Source: DAOUAT01 sp964551735 (GTDB lineage: Bacteria > Chloroflexota > Anaerolineae > CG2-30-64-16). Taken from it: a DNA stretch of 64,000 nucleotides. The stretch is from assembly GCA_964551735.1 (NCBI GenBank), contig CAZKEF010000022.1, positions 1 to 64,000 on the forward strand, read 5' to 3'. Positions 33,878 through 43,900 of this stretch are shown here, piece by piece (the stretch's first letter is position 1; every line of letters starts with the position of its first letter). The position numbers and the translations under genes are program-made. Below the pieces are notes generated by a model, which saw only the letters and a program-made list of their open reading frames with translations, was not told the origin of the DNA and made no database searches.

Positions 33878-34843
33878 ATGACCCAGACCACCGACTATGT
33901 GATCGAAACCCGGGCTCTCAGCAAGGCCTTCGGCAACGTGCAAGCGCTGCGGGGCGTGGATCTGCGGGTGCCTCGTCATTCGATCTTCGGTTTTCTTGGC
34001 CCCAACGGCGCCGGCAAAACCACCACCATGAAGATCCTGCTCGGCCTGGCGCGCCCCACCAGTGGCAGCGGCACGATTTTCGGGCGAGACATCGTGCGCG
34101 AGAGTGTCGCCATCCGGGAGCGGATCGGCTACCTGCCCCAGCAGCCGCGCTTCATTGACTACATGACCGCCCGTGAAAACCTCGAATTCGCCGCCAAGTT
34201 TTTCTTTCGCGGCCCGCAGGCCAAAATCCGGGCGCGCTGCGATGAAATGCTGGAATTGGTCGGGCTGGCCGATAAAGCCGATCGCCCCACCCGCGGCTTT
34301 TCCGGCGGCGAGAAACAGCGTCTCGGCATCGCCCTGGCGCAAGTCAACTATCCTGACCTGCTCATCCTGGACGAACCCGCCTCTGCTCTCGACCCCCTGG
34401 GGCGCCAGGCGGTGCTTGACATCATGGAACGCCTGCGGGCACACACCACCGTCTTCTACTCCACCCACATCCTGGATGATGTCCAGCGCGTCAGCGACAC
34501 GGTAGCCTTCCTGAATCATGGACAGGTGGTCGCCAGCGCGCCGATCGAGCAGATCTTGAGCGGACAGGATGGCGTGGTGTATACGCTAGTGACGAAAAAC
34601 GGCCCGCCCGATTTTGCGGCCCGGATGGCAAGCCTGCCCTGGGTCACACAAACCAGCCAGCGTGAGAAGAACGGGCAGACAACCTGGTTGGTCAGCGTCA
34701 ACGACGAGGCCGCCGCCGAAACCCACCTGTTGCGGCACGTGCTGAGCGACCCGGCCCTGACTGTCGTCGAGTTCAGCCGCAAGAAATACGAGCTGGAAGA
34801 AGTTTTCATGGAAATTGTCAAAGGAGAACGCGATGAGCGCTAA
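33878..34843 (+). CDS. ABC exporter ATP-binding protein
   Basis: 321 residues with AAGGAGAT before the ATG. Walker A GPNGAGKTTT, signature FSGGEKQRLGIALAQ, Walker B DLLILDEPASALDPLG and switch His in YSTHILDDVQR are intact. The C-terminal extension (from about 210) carries the family's regulatory domain and ends EEVFMEIVKGERDER. The permease start overlaps its end by 11 bases, so they are co-translated. Substrate not predictable. The gene is divergent from the P-loop kinase with palindromes in between. Confidence 0.94.
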   Translation: MTQTTDYVIETRALSKAFGNVQALRGVDLRVPRHSIFGFLGPNGAGKTTTMKILLGLARPTSGSGTIFGRDIVRESVAIRERIGYLPQQPRFIDYMTARENLEFAAKFFFRGPQAKIRARCDEMLELVGLADKADRPTRGFSGGEKQRLGIALAQVNYPDLLILDEPASALDPLGRQAVLDIMERLRAHTTVFYSTHILDDVQRVSDTVAFLNHGQVVASAPIEQILSGQDGVVYTLVTKNGPPDFAARMASLPWVTQTSQREKNGQTTWLVSVNDEAAAETHLLRHVLSDPALTVVEFSRKKYELEEVFMEIVKGERDER

Positions 34844-35663
34844 TCTGGATTTCCAGCACGTTCAGGAATGGCCGGCCCTGCGCGGGTTTGCCAACCTCTT
34901 CCACAAAGAAAACCGGGCCTGGTGGGCCACCCGTCGCTGGTGGCTTAACGCCTTGCTGTGGCCGGCCATGTTGGGCGGCTTGGTCAGCATCATGCTGTTT
35001 GCGCTGCCGGTCATGGTGGCGGGCGAGCAGGCCGAGGAAGTCATAGCCGCCGGCGGGCCGGTCGCCTACGGCATTCAAATCGGGATCAGCATCTTCTTTC
35101 GCGTGGGCAACGTAGCTCTGGCTCTGGGCGCGATTGTGCTCAGCCAGGACTTGCTGCTCGACGAGCATCAATCCGGGGTTACGGAATGGCTGTTGGCAAA
35201 GCCGGTGGCGCGCCGGGCCTATCTGCTGGCCAAACTGGCGGCCTCCAGTCTGGCGATCTTGATGCTGCTGGTCGCGTTGCCTGCCCTGGTGATGTACCTG
35301 CTGCTATCCGTGCGCGTGGGCGCGCCTTACCCGTGGCTGCCTGTTCTCAAGGGGATCGCCGTTTTGGCCGTGCATACCCTGTTCTATCTCAACCTGACGC
35401 TGATGCTAGGTACTTTTTTCAAGAGCCGCACCCCAATCTTGGCTATTGGCCTGGTTTCCGCCGTCGGTGGCATGGGCATCGGCGGCATTTTTCGGCCATT
35501 GCTATCCGTGACCCCCTGGATTTTGGGCAGTAGCACGGAACTGCTGGTGATGGGCCAAACCGTTCCATCAGAAATGATGCTGTATCCGCTCACGGCCACG
35601 ATCCTGTGGTGTCTGGTCTTTGTGGCTGCCGCCCTGATGCGGTTTGAAAAAGCCGAGTTCTGA
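34833..35663 (+). CDS. ABC exporter permease
   Basis: 276 residues from ATG 34833 (AAGGAG at 34821-34826; an in-frame ATG at 34815 lacks one). Six hydrophobic segments: AMLGGLVSIMLFALPVMV, FFRVGNVALALGAIVLSQDL, a longer pair near 125-160 (KLAASSLAILMLLVALPALV), then LYLNLTLMLGTFF, a Gly-rich helix (VSAVGGMGIGGIFR) and a last one (ILWCLVFVAAALM). Overlaps the ATPase gene. The QSGVTEWLLAKPVARRAYLL loop is typical of ABC-2 permeases. Together they make an exporter of unknown substrate. Confidence 0.9.
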   Translation: MSANLDFQHVQEWPALRGFANLFHKENRAWWATRRWWLNALLWPAMLGGLVSIMLFALPVMVAGEQAEEVIAAGGPVAYGIQIGISIFFRVGNVALALGAIVLSQDLLLDEHQSGVTEWLLAKPVARRAYLLAKLAASSLAILMLLVALPALVMYLLLSVRVGAPYPWLPVLKGIAVLAVHTLFYLNLTLMLGTFFKSRTPILAIGLVSAVGGMGIGGIFRPLLSVTPWILGSSTELLVMGQTVPSEMMLYPLTATILWCLVFVAAALMRFEKAEF

Positions 35664-35683
35664 CCACCGATGGGAGTAATCTT

Positions 35684-36313
35684 GTGATTCGTCACCTGCT
35701 GTGGGACGTGGACGGCACGCTGTTCGACACTGGCCCTGCCGTCACCTACGCTATCAGCCGTTCGCTCAACGAGATGGGTTACACCATCCCCCTAAACGTG
35801 GTGGATGGCCTCGCTCGCCAGTCGCTAGATGTCTGCGTGGATACGCTGGCGGCCCGTTTCCAGCTCGATCCTGCCCTGCTGCGTCAACGCTCGGGCGAAT
35901 GCTACCGTCGGATTCCGCCGGAGCGCCAACCACCTTTCCCCGGCGCTGGCGAGGTTTGCGCCTGGGTTGCGGTGCGCGGCGGCCTGAACCTGATTGTCAC
36001 CGCGCGCAAACTCGAATCCACCCGCGCTCTGCTTGCCGCGCATGGGATGACCGCCCTCTTTGCCGAGATTTTCAGCGCCGAGCAATGCTACCCCTGCAAG
36101 CCGGATCCGGCTATCCTCCTGGCTGCGCTGGAAAAGCATGCCCTCAACCCTGTCGAAGCCCTGCTGATCGGGCATCGTGAGAGCGACATCCAGGCCGGGC
36201 AGGCGGCGGGCGTGGCTACTTGCCTGTTCGGCAGGGCGGAAGTCTCTAGCTCGCCCAGTTTGCGCGTGCAGGATTATGGCGCGCTGCTGGTGTACCTTGG
36301 GAAATTGGGGTAG
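35684..36313 (+). CDS. HAD-superfamily phosphatase (PGP/PhnX-like)
   Basis: 209 residues, GTG start with GGAG before it. HAD motif 1 is DVDGTLFDTG (D9, D11), motif 2 is LIVTARKLES, the conserved Lys is in YPCKPDPAILLAAL, and the last motif reads ALLIGHRESDIQAGQAAGVA, where the usual GD is GH while the later D is kept. The cap domain is helical (about 15-80). A cytosolic phosphatase of small phosphorylated compounds, such as phosphoglycolate. It follows the exporter permease by 20 bases and may belong to that transcript. Confidence 0.88.
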   Translation: MIRHLLWDVDGTLFDTGPAVTYAISRSLNEMGYTIPLNVVDGLARQSLDVCVDTLAARFQLDPALLRQRSGECYRRIPPERQPPFPGAGEVCAWVAVRGGLNLIVTARKLESTRALLAAHGMTALFAEIFSAEQCYPCKPDPAILLAALEKHALNPVEALLIGHRESDIQAGQAAGVATCLFGRAEVSSSPSLRVQDYGALLVYLGKLG

Positions 36314-36588
36314 TGTTGGATGGTTGACACCTACGCATAGACTCTTTCAGGTCAGTAAGCACCAGTTGACCGTCTGTTCAACAGCCAAAGGCCTGACTCC
36401 ACATCGCCAGTCTTGCCCGCTTCGGTGTTCTGGGAGCAGTAGAGCGTAACCAGCTGGCCTCAATAGCGCGCAGCTCCGGCGTCTGCGCCAAGCTCAGGGC
36501 AGCGCAGCGATGTGGTCTATGATTTCCTGTCCTTTTTTGATGGGCCCTGACGAAACACCGCCAGATCCGGCCCAATAAGCAGACCCCG
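36314..36588. other. Intergenic stretch, 275 bases
   Basis: Lies between the convergent HAD and PH-like genes. It has no plausible frame; patches that look like decayed protein on the minus strand (around 36380-36560) match no family I know. No terminator with a T run was seen. Confidence 0.35.
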
Positions 36589-37521
36589 TCAGCCTGTTCT
36601 ATCCTCAAGTTGCCGCTGCGCAAGCGCCTCCCGCAATTGGGCGACTTCTCTCGCTCGCGCCGCCGCAAATAGGAGGTCGAGCCGCCGCCCACCGGGCGCC
36701 AGCGTCAGCGACAAAGTGACCCCCTCGTCGGCCTGCTCAGATAACGCCGCGGCGCTGACATGCGGCAGCGCAACATAGCGCCATTTGCCGCCATAGCGGA
36801 TGCCCCGATTCTCGCTGCTGCGCGCATCATCCTGGATTACGATGAATTCTTTGTCGGTCAGGATGGCTAGATGCGCCAGGGCGAGCGTCCGATTGACGGT
36901 GAATTTCCAGAAGCGAGCGAGGGGCACGCGGATCTTGGGCTGCCACACAACCTGGCGCACCTGATCCCCCGGCAGCAGGCTGGCGCAGGCATAGGCTCTG
37001 AACTTGTAGCTTTCCCCCGCCAGATAGTCGAACTTTGCCAGCTCCGCGTCCCGACCGGATGGTTCGTGGCCTTCCGGTTCGGGGCGAAGCATGGCCATGA
37101 AAGGCGTGAAGTGCCGGCTGGTGGCCGTGTTGAACTCAATCGTGGTAGCAGAAACTGCCCCCGTCTGCGTCAGACCGCCGATGGTGATCCACGAGAACAG
37201 CAGGATTTCCCCCATCTCGACATCCGAGATCGTTGCTGTCGGATAGGCGGCCAGGGTGACGTGGTCACCGCGGCGCTCCCAGGCGTAGATGGTGTCGTGT
37301 GTCGCGCAGAGCAGTTTCTCGGTGGTGCGATGGCGGAAGGCGGCGATGGCCGGCGCGAGGACGGTGTATGGAAAGGGGTGCTCGTGGCCCACGGCCGCAT
37401 AAAACGCGCTCCTGAAGGCCTCGGGCACCGCCTCCGGCGACTCGATGACCCTGGCCCACGATGACATCGTCTGTCGGGCCCCGGTCATCGCAGACAACTC
37501 ACGATGCGAGTCCGGTGTCAT
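36589..37521 (-). CDS. Uncharacterised protein, possible PH-like domain at C-terminus
   Basis: 310 residues from MTPDSHRELSAMTGARQTMS, with AAGGAGG upstream of the start. Segments include FPYTVLAPAIAAFRHRTTEKL and LLCATHDTIYAWERRGDHVT (about 50-90), SWITIGGLTQTGAVSATTIEF, and later LAILTDKEFIVIQDDARSSE with RYGGKWRYVALPHVSAAALS, which resembles bacterial PH-like folds (YdbT/YokE type) but is not decisive. No membrane helix. It is downstream of the carotenoid-like gene with 13 bases between, so in the same transcript. Function unknown. Confidence 0.6.
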   Translation of the reverse strand: MTPDSHRELSAMTGARQTMSSWARVIESPEAVPEAFRSAFYAAVGHEHPFPYTVLAPAIAAFRHRTTEKLLCATHDTIYAWERRGDHVTLAAYPTATISDVEMGEILLFSWITIGGLTQTGAVSATTIEFNTATSRHFTPFMAMLRPEPEGHEPSGRDAELAKFDYLAGESYKFRAYACASLLPGDQVRQVVWQPKIRVPLARFWKFTVNRTLALAHLAILTDKEFIVIQDDARSSENRGIRYGGKWRYVALPHVSAAALSEQADEGVTLSLTLAPGGRRLDLLFAAARAREVAQLREALAQRQLEDRTG

Positions 37522-37534
37522 GACCCGCGCCTCC

Positions 37535-38338
37535 TTACGACCGCCGATCCTGCGGCCGCGCGCGTGCCGCAGCAGGATCGGCGGTCAGTTTTGCCCACGC
37601 CATTATCGCCCAGGGCAGCATCACGAAGAAACCGATCAACGCCAGGTCGCCCGCGCTGTGCCGCAGGCTGCTGGCGATCATCCCCAGCGCGGTCACCCCG
37701 TAGGCCGCCACCGCCTGCCGGTCGAAGCCGGGGTCGAGGGCCGCGCCCCCAGTGGGCCGGACCAACAGGTACAAGGCGTAGGTCGTGAAGACCGTTAGCC
37801 ACCAGCCCCAGAAGTTCTGCAGCGGGATGCCGAAGTACGCGCCCTCGGTATCCCAAACCCAGTGCCCGCCGGACACCATCAGGGGGTCCATGACCACGTC
37901 CCACGCGGTCATCACCAGCCCGCCGACCGCCGCCACGGCCAGGAGCCGCGGGGGCCCACCCCCGCGGGTGGTCCTTTCACCGTGGCCGATCAGCCGTTCC
38001 GCGATCACCAAGGACGGGTAGCTCATCATGAACCAGGCGACCGGGATCAAGTAGGGCACCAGGCCCAGGAACTTGGGGCCGAGCTTGGCGGTGTAGTGGT
38101 AGGGGCCATACACCCAGCCGGTGGCCACGCCGACGCTCTCGAACGCCAGGCTGACCCCGAAGACCAGCGGGAGCAGGCGCAGGGCGCCCTTCCAGCCCTC
38201 GCGCTGCCCCGCGTGCAGCAGGGCGAACGCGGAACCGATCAGCGGCGCGACCTGGACGAGCGGCCGGCCGAAGACGGAATAGGCCGTCAGCAGGGCGTAC
38301 AGTGTTAGCAGGGCCAGGGTGATACGGCGCAGGGTCAT
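37535..38338 (-). CDS. Carotenoid biosynthesis protein, CruF-like hydratase family
   Basis: 267 residues from MTLRRITLALLTLYALLTAY at 38338 (GAGGAAAA before it); the open frame above runs through a pseudogene and is not used. Seven to eight membrane helices. The family block is VSLAFESVGVATGWVYGPYH, then YLIPVAWFMMSYPSLVIAER, TAWDVVMDPLMVSGGHWVWD and YFGIPLQNFWGWWLTVF; these Asp/His/Trp-bearing parts are those of the carotenoid 1,2-hydratase CruF (PF04240). It would add water to an acyclic carotenoid end in the membrane. No other carotenoid gene is near, so a lone or regulatory use cannot be excluded. Confidence 0.85.
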   Translation of the reverse strand: MTLRRITLALLTLYALLTAYSVFGRPLVQVAPLIGSAFALLHAGQREGWKGALRLLPLVFGVSLAFESVGVATGWVYGPYHYTAKLGPKFLGLVPYLIPVAWFMMSYPSLVIAERLIGHGERTTRGGGPPRLLAVAAVGGLVMTAWDVVMDPLMVSGGHWVWDTEGAYFGIPLQNFWGWWLTVFTTYALYLLVRPTGGAALDPGFDRQAVAAYGVTALGMIASSLRHSAGDLALIGFFVMLPWAIMAWAKLTADPAAARARPQDRRS

Positions 38339-38405
38339 GTGTTTTCCTCGCACCCATTCTATGCCGGCGCCCAGGCTGCCGCCATGACCCTTGTCATGCC
38401 TGGAG

Positions 38406-38603
38406 TTATGTCGTGCCGGGGCGCGCGGGAGCCAGTCGTGCGGGTCGGGCGGCAAAGCGCCTTGCGGGCGCCAGCACGCGCTCGCTGAGGCCCCGGTAGC
38501 CCACTGCCGCGCGGTGGCCCGCCAACAGGATCGCGCCCCCAGGCCAGAGGGCAGCGGCGATGCCGGGCGCCGGTGCGGTGCGGCGGCGTTTTGGGTCAGG
38601 CAT
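38406..38603 (-). pseudogene. Decayed copy of the N-terminal part of the 11783-12268 gene
   Basis: The minus strand reads MPDPKRRRTAPAPGIAAALW, GGAILL, then GYRGLSERVLAPA. The intact gene has MPDPKRRRIALSPSIVVVLR, GAILL, and GYRDLSERALAPE. The DNA also agrees: GCGGCGTTTTGGGTCAGGCA here against GCGGCGTTTCGGGTCAGGCA there, and CTCGCTGAGG near the other end. About 90 bases of the middle are lacking and the tail is out of frame. So it is a truncated duplicate. Start has ATG instead of TTG. It lies upstream of the carotenoid gene with no role seen. Confidence 0.7.
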
Positions 38604-38639
38604 TTCAGCTGCAGCACCAGGTCCTGCCCCCCTAGGGGG

Positions 38640-40895
38640 TTAGCGAAGCAGTGCGTCGATAGCGTGATCCATGGTCACCAGCCGCTCTGCGATCATGCGG
38701 GCCATCAGCTCATGGAAGGCCGCCGCCAGGGCTGGCTCCTCGTCCCGCATGCGGGCCAGGGCCGCAGGCGTGAGGCGATGGGCGATGGTCGGCGCGTCGG
38801 TGATGACGGAGGCCGTCCGCCCTGCCCGCAGATAGAGGCCCAGTTCTCCAATGGCCGTCCCGGGGCCCAAAGTGCGGAGGCGCAGCCGGCTGCCATCCTG
38901 GAACTCGCGATAGATCGAGACCTTGCCGCGCTCGATCAGGTACAAGTCCCCTTCTGCAGCCCCCTGCCGAACCAGGTGTTCCCCGTCTCCAACCTCGATC
39001 TGCTCCAGGTATCCGATCAGCCGGGCGCTTCCTGCGGCGTCCAGCCCGCCCTGCGCCAACTGGGCCGGCAATGTCAGCGGTGCATCCTTCAGGGAGGCCC
39101 CCGCGTGCTCCAGCAGTGTTTCCTCACACCACTCAAGGCCCAGGTCGAGATTGGGGAAGAACCGCAACGCGGGTTCGGATGCGAGTAGGCCGCCCACCTC
39201 GAACTGGCGCCTCATGCCGGCCGTCAGATGCGTCAACACCAGGGTGATCTGCCTGGCCTCGGCCAACTGCCGGCATCTGCGAAAGCTGAAGATAGCGGAC
39301 GAGTCGAGACCGGTGACGCGGCGAAAGTCCAAGACGACAAAACGAACCTGCGGCAGCGCCGGGGCGGCGATCCGCGACCGGACCTGCTCCAACAGCCGAT
39401 CGGCCGTCCCGAAGAAGATGAAGCCGCGCAGTTCCAGGATATGGATCTGCGGCCCCAGCTCTTGCAGCCGCCTGCGGCAACTCAGGTTGCGTTGAACGTT
39501 GCTTCGCATCTCGGCGCCGGAGAGCGTGTGGTGGACAACGCTGATGCGGCTGTAGCTGACCACAAAGAGCAGGAGCATGGCGGCCAGGCCGGCGCCCACC
39601 CCCATCAGGAAGTTGGTGGTGGCGATCACGGCCAGGATCAGGAGGACGATGGCATAGTCCACCTTGGAGAGCCTCGACCAGCCGGTGAACACCCACTCGA
39701 CGAGGAAGTCCAGGCCCAAGAAGAGAAGCAGGCCGCCCACGACGGGCCGGGGAGCCAGGGCCAGCAGGGGCGCCCCGCCCAACACCACCGCGGCGAGCAG
39801 CAGGGCGGCCACCAGGCTGGGCAAGCGCCCGCGCGAGCCGATGCGCGGGCCAAGGGTGGAGAGGCTCAGCGCATGAAAACCCACCGCACCGCCGCCCAGG
39901 CCGGATAGGAGATTGGCCGCGCCCGCGACCCGTAGCTCACGGTTCAGGTCAATGTCCCGGTGAATGGCCAACTCGGTGCCCGAGGCGTTCAGCAGCAGGC
40001 TCACCACGGTCAGGACGAGGACGATGAGGACGTTGCCCCACTGGCCCAAGATGGCCGACAAATTCGCCGCGGCCAGGAGTGCGGGTGTCAAAGGCTGCCA
40101 CGCCACCTGAACCGCCCCGGCCCCGGCCGGGCCCGACGACGGCGTCGCCAGCAGCAAGCCGCGAGCAGCGGCTTCGTCAACGGACAGGCCCACGATCAGC
40201 AGGACGAGGTAGAAAAGGACAAAGGCGCCCACCAGGATCGCCGGCATGGTCAAGAAATGCCGCACCCGCCGCAGGGCGACAAGGAGAGCCAGGGCCAGGA
40301 GCAGGCCGGGGAGCCACAGGGCGAGCTGTCCGGGTTGAAGCGCCGCCTGCAGCCCCGAGACGGTGAGCGGCAGGCCAGTCATTACCGCAAAGGAGCCGCC
40401 GACCAGGAGCCAGCCCGATCCGGCCAGGAAGCCACCGATCACGGGATAGGGGATGTAACGGACCAGGCGGCCGAGCCGAAAGGCGCCCAGCATCCAGAGA
40501 AAGGCGCCGGCGAGCAGCGTGGCGACCGCAATCCCCACCAGGACGGTGGCGAGCCTCTCCTCAGCGCTGGCAGTCCCAAGGGACCCAAAGAGTGCGGCCG
40601 CCATCGCCGCCAGGATCACACCCGAGGTATCCTGCAAACTGCCGGTGACGCCGGGCACGGAGCTGCCCAGTGAAATGACGGTCAGCACGATGATCTGGGT
40701 GGCGAGCGCGATCCCGAGCCCGTAGGAGAGATAAGGAGCCAGGTCGCCGGCGAAGAGGAGGCTCGCGACCGATAGGGCAAAAAAGACCTCCACCAGGCCG
40801 ATGAGCAGGCCCGTGGTGAGGCTCGGCATCCAGGCGCCGGAGCCAAACTCAACTCGAAGCCAGGCCGCAAGTCTTGCAGGAACGGTTCTGCCCAT
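38640..40895 (-). CDS. SulP-family anion transporter with STAS and cyclic-nucleotide-binding domains
   Basis: 751 residues from MGRTVPARLAAWLRVEFGSG at 40895 (GGGAGGG before it). Residues 15-440 form the SulP membrane part (10-14 helices; motifs VPGVTGSLQDTSGVILAAMA, YIPYPVIGGFLAGSGWLLVG). About 470-600 is a STAS domain with VRFVVLDFRRVTGLDSSA, and about 625-751 a CRP-type cyclic-nucleotide domain; its phosphate-binding cassette IGELGLYLRAGRTASVI has the conserved Glu and Arg. It should import an inorganic anion or small dicarboxylate, gated by cAMP or cGMP. It is 29 bases downstream of a class III nucleotide cyclase, its likely source of ligand. Confidence 0.9.
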   Translation of the reverse strand: MGRTVPARLAAWLRVEFGSGAWMPSLTTGLLIGLVEVFFALSVASLLFAGDLAPYLSYGLGIALATQIIVLTVISLGSSVPGVTGSLQDTSGVILAAMAAALFGSLGTASAEERLATVLVGIAVATLLAGAFLWMLGAFRLGRLVRYIPYPVIGGFLAGSGWLLVGGSFAVMTGLPLTVSGLQAALQPGQLALWLPGLLLALALLVALRRVRHFLTMPAILVGAFVLFYLVLLIVGLSVDEAAARGLLLATPSSGPAGAGAVQVAWQPLTPALLAAANLSAILGQWGNVLIVLVLTVVSLLLNASGTELAIHRDIDLNRELRVAGAANLLSGLGGGAVGFHALSLSTLGPRIGSRGRLPSLVAALLLAAVVLGGAPLLALAPRPVVGGLLLFLGLDFLVEWVFTGWSRLSKVDYAIVLLILAVIATTNFLMGVGAGLAAMLLLFVVSYSRISVVHHTLSGAEMRSNVQRNLSCRRRLQELGPQIHILELRGFIFFGTADRLLEQVRSRIAAPALPQVRFVVLDFRRVTGLDSSAIFSFRRCRQLAEARQITLVLTHLTAGMRRQFEVGGLLASEPALRFFPNLDLGLEWCEETLLEHAGASLKDAPLTLPAQLAQGGLDAAGSARLIGYLEQIEVGDGEHLVRQGAAEGDLYLIERGKVSIYREFQDGSRLRLRTLGPGTAIGELGLYLRAGRTASVITDAPTIAHRLTPAALARMRDEEPALAAAFHELMARMIAERLVTMDHAIDALLR

Positions 40896-40924
40896 GGTGA
40901 CCCTCCCTTTCGGCCCAGCCGCCG

Positions 40925-43900
40925 TTATGCCTGCGGCCCCGGTGTGCGGGGTGAGGGCGCAGGGCCGCCGGCCTGGTCGCACGGCTGTGCCAGGGTGAAT
41001 TCGCGCGCCAGCTCACGATGGGCCTCCACTTGCTCCAGGAAAGAGCGCTTCAGTGCCATATCGTCGATGGTCGCGGCCTGCTCCTGGAGGAGGGCATGGG
41101 CCGTGGCCAGGACCTCAGCGGCCCTCGGATCCTGCGCCGCCTGGAGGACGCGGGTGCAGGTCAGGTAGATGCGAAACGGCTCGTCAGTCCCGTGCAGCGC
41201 GCCCGTCTCCAGATGATCCAGGATCTGTTCGACGCGGGCCTGCGCGCCGGCCAGGTCACCCTGGGCCAGGGCGAGGCGGGCCAGCCCGGCGGAAACCTCG
41301 GCCGCCAGGTGGGGCTGGCCGATGGCCTGCCGCATCTCCAGGGCCTCTCGGAAGGCAGCGGCGGCCTCGTCGGCGTGCCCCAGGCCCTCGAGCGCAGAGC
41401 CACGCAGGGCGAGAGCCTGCGCCAGCATCGTACGCCGGCCGGCAGCTTTGGCCATGCTGGCGACGATGCCGCTGCCCTCCAGCGCCGCCTCGTCGTCTCC
41501 CTGCTGATGCTGGAGCAGAGCCAACCCGTAGCGAGCATAGGCTTCGAGCCCATTGTCGCCGATCTCGCGGCCGACCCCGAGGGACGCCTCGTAGCTCTCT
41601 CTGGCGGTAGGATAGTCGCCGAGCGTGAGGAGAAGTCTGCCCCGAGTCAGCCGGCATGCAGCCTCCTGCCGCCGCAAGCCTACGGACCGAGCCACAGCCA
41701 GCGCTTGCACTAGATGGGCGCCGGCCTGGCGGAACTCGCCCAGCGCCAGGCAGTAGGTGCCCAGATTGTGCAGTGCCCCGCTCTCCATCTGCCTGTCGCC
41801 CGCGGCGCGGTGAATGTCCAGCGCCTGTGCTACGGAGGCCACAGCGCCGGCAAAATCACCTCGCATGGCCGCGATGCTGGCGACATAGGAGAGCACCAAG
41901 CCCTGGTCCAGCCGGCTGCCGATCTGGCGAGCGAGGTCGAGGGCCTGCCCACAGTAGGCCTGTGCTTCCGAAAGCTCACCTCGATCCACGGTGAGGCCTG
42001 CCAGGTTGCTCAGGCTGCGCGCCTCTCCCAGCCGGTCGCCGATGTCGTGCTGGATCCGGATCACCTCTTCAAAGCACTCCTGCGACTGGTCCCAGACGCC
42101 CAAGTCCCAAAGGATCACGCCCAGATTGTTGAGGGCGGCTCCTTCGCCCCGCCGGTCGCCCGTCTCCCGGCACAGGGCCAAGGACTGGCGATAGTTCGCC
42201 GCGGCCTGGGAAAAGTCGCTCTGGCACCAGCATACCGAGCCGATGCGAAGCAGGCCCAGGGCCTGCGCCGGCAGGTCCCCCTGGGCGCGGGCCAGCACCA
42301 CGGCCTTTTCCAGCAGGGGAAGGGCCGCCTGATAGTCGCCCTGGCGGGTGAGGGCCTCGCCCCACAGCAGGAGCGCCTCGGCCTCGATCTCGGCGTCTTC
42401 CGGCCCGGTCGCCAGTCCGATGGCCACCTGCGCCGCCGCGATGCACGCCGCGCGGTCACTGATGGCCTGCCCGTAGCGCGCCTGCCGCAGGGCCGCCCGG
42501 GCCCGGCGGCAGGCGTCACCGAGGGCCTCGGCCAGGGATTGGAGGGCGGCCAGGTCGGCGGCCTGCGCCTTCCGCTCCCCCAGCAGATGGTAGACGGCCT
42601 CGCGACGAAGCAGGAGCCCATAGCGGCCGGGCAGGTCTCCCTCGGGGGTGAGGGCCAGGGCGCGGCTGAAATAGGACGCGGCTTCCGCGTTGGCGAAACG
42701 GCCCGCCGCCTGCTCGCCGGCGCGGCGCAGGTAGGGCAGGGCCCGCTGCGTCTCGCCGGCCGCCTCGAGATGGTCGGCAATCAGCCCGCAGTACTCGCCG
42801 GCCCGCTCACCGCCCTGCTCCTCCAGCCACTCGGCCGCCAGTGCATGGTAGACCCGCCGGACCCGCTTCAGCACCCCCTCGTAGGCCACATCGCGCAGCA
42901 GGGCGTGTATAAAAAGGTACTCCTCGGCCCCGGCAAAGGCCGACGCCGGCTGGCGGAAGACCATCTCCCGGGCCTGGATGGCCGCCAGCGACCGCCCGAT
43001 ACCGGCCCCGGCCCCGCGCCCGCCGGCGCCCCGCGGCGCCTCGCCAAGGTGCGCGACGGCCCGATCCCAAAAGCGGCGCCCGACCACCGAGGCCCGCTGC
43101 AGCACAGCCCGGTCCTCCGCCGCCAGGCGGTCGATGCGCGCCTGGAGCACACCGGCCAGGGTCGGCGGCACCGGCGCCCCGCCCAGGCGGCCGGCCTCGA
43201 CACGCCAGGCGTCTGGCCCCGCGACGATCACCCCGTCCTCGATCAGCATCTTGATCAGCTCTTCGATGTAGAAGGGATTGCCTTCTGCCCGGCCCGCCAC
43301 CAGCTTGCTCAGCGCCTCGGGCAGCGGCCCGGCCAGGGCGAACGGGTACGTCCGCAGGATCTCCTCGATCAGCCGCTGCGACTCCTGCTCCGACAGGCAG
43401 CCCAGCTCGATGCGCCGCTGGCAGGCCCGCTCGTCCCCCCACTTCGGCCGGCGCTCCAGCAGGCTCGGACGGGCCAGGCCAACGATCAGGAGCGGCCGGC
43501 CGGCCAGCGACAGCGACAGGCCGTCCAGCAGGTCCAGCGAGCTGTCGTCGGCCCAATGCAGGTCCTCCAGCAGCACGACGGCCGGCAGGCGCTCCGTCAT
43601 GGCGCGGAAGTAGCCGTCCAGGTAGACGAGGGCCCGGTCCCGGATCTGCCTGGCATCGCCCAGCGCCTCCCGCAGATGCCGGCTGTCGCCAAAGCCCAGG
43701 CCCAGCAGGTGCCCGACAAAGTGGGCCTGCACCTCGGCCTGCCCCCCCTCGCCCAGCGCCTCTGCGAACCCTCTCTCCAGCTTGGCCTGCACCGTCTCCG
43801 GCGGGTCCGAGTCCTGGATCTGGAAACGGAAAGCCAAAAGATCCCGAATCAGCGCGTAGGGCATGCCCTGCTGGTCGTGGCCGGCCCGCCCCTTGAACAG

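Noticed and set aside
36378..36692. Transposase remnant in the HAD/PH-like intergenic region
   Set aside because: A decayed look only; no catalytic motif or terminal repeats could be shown.
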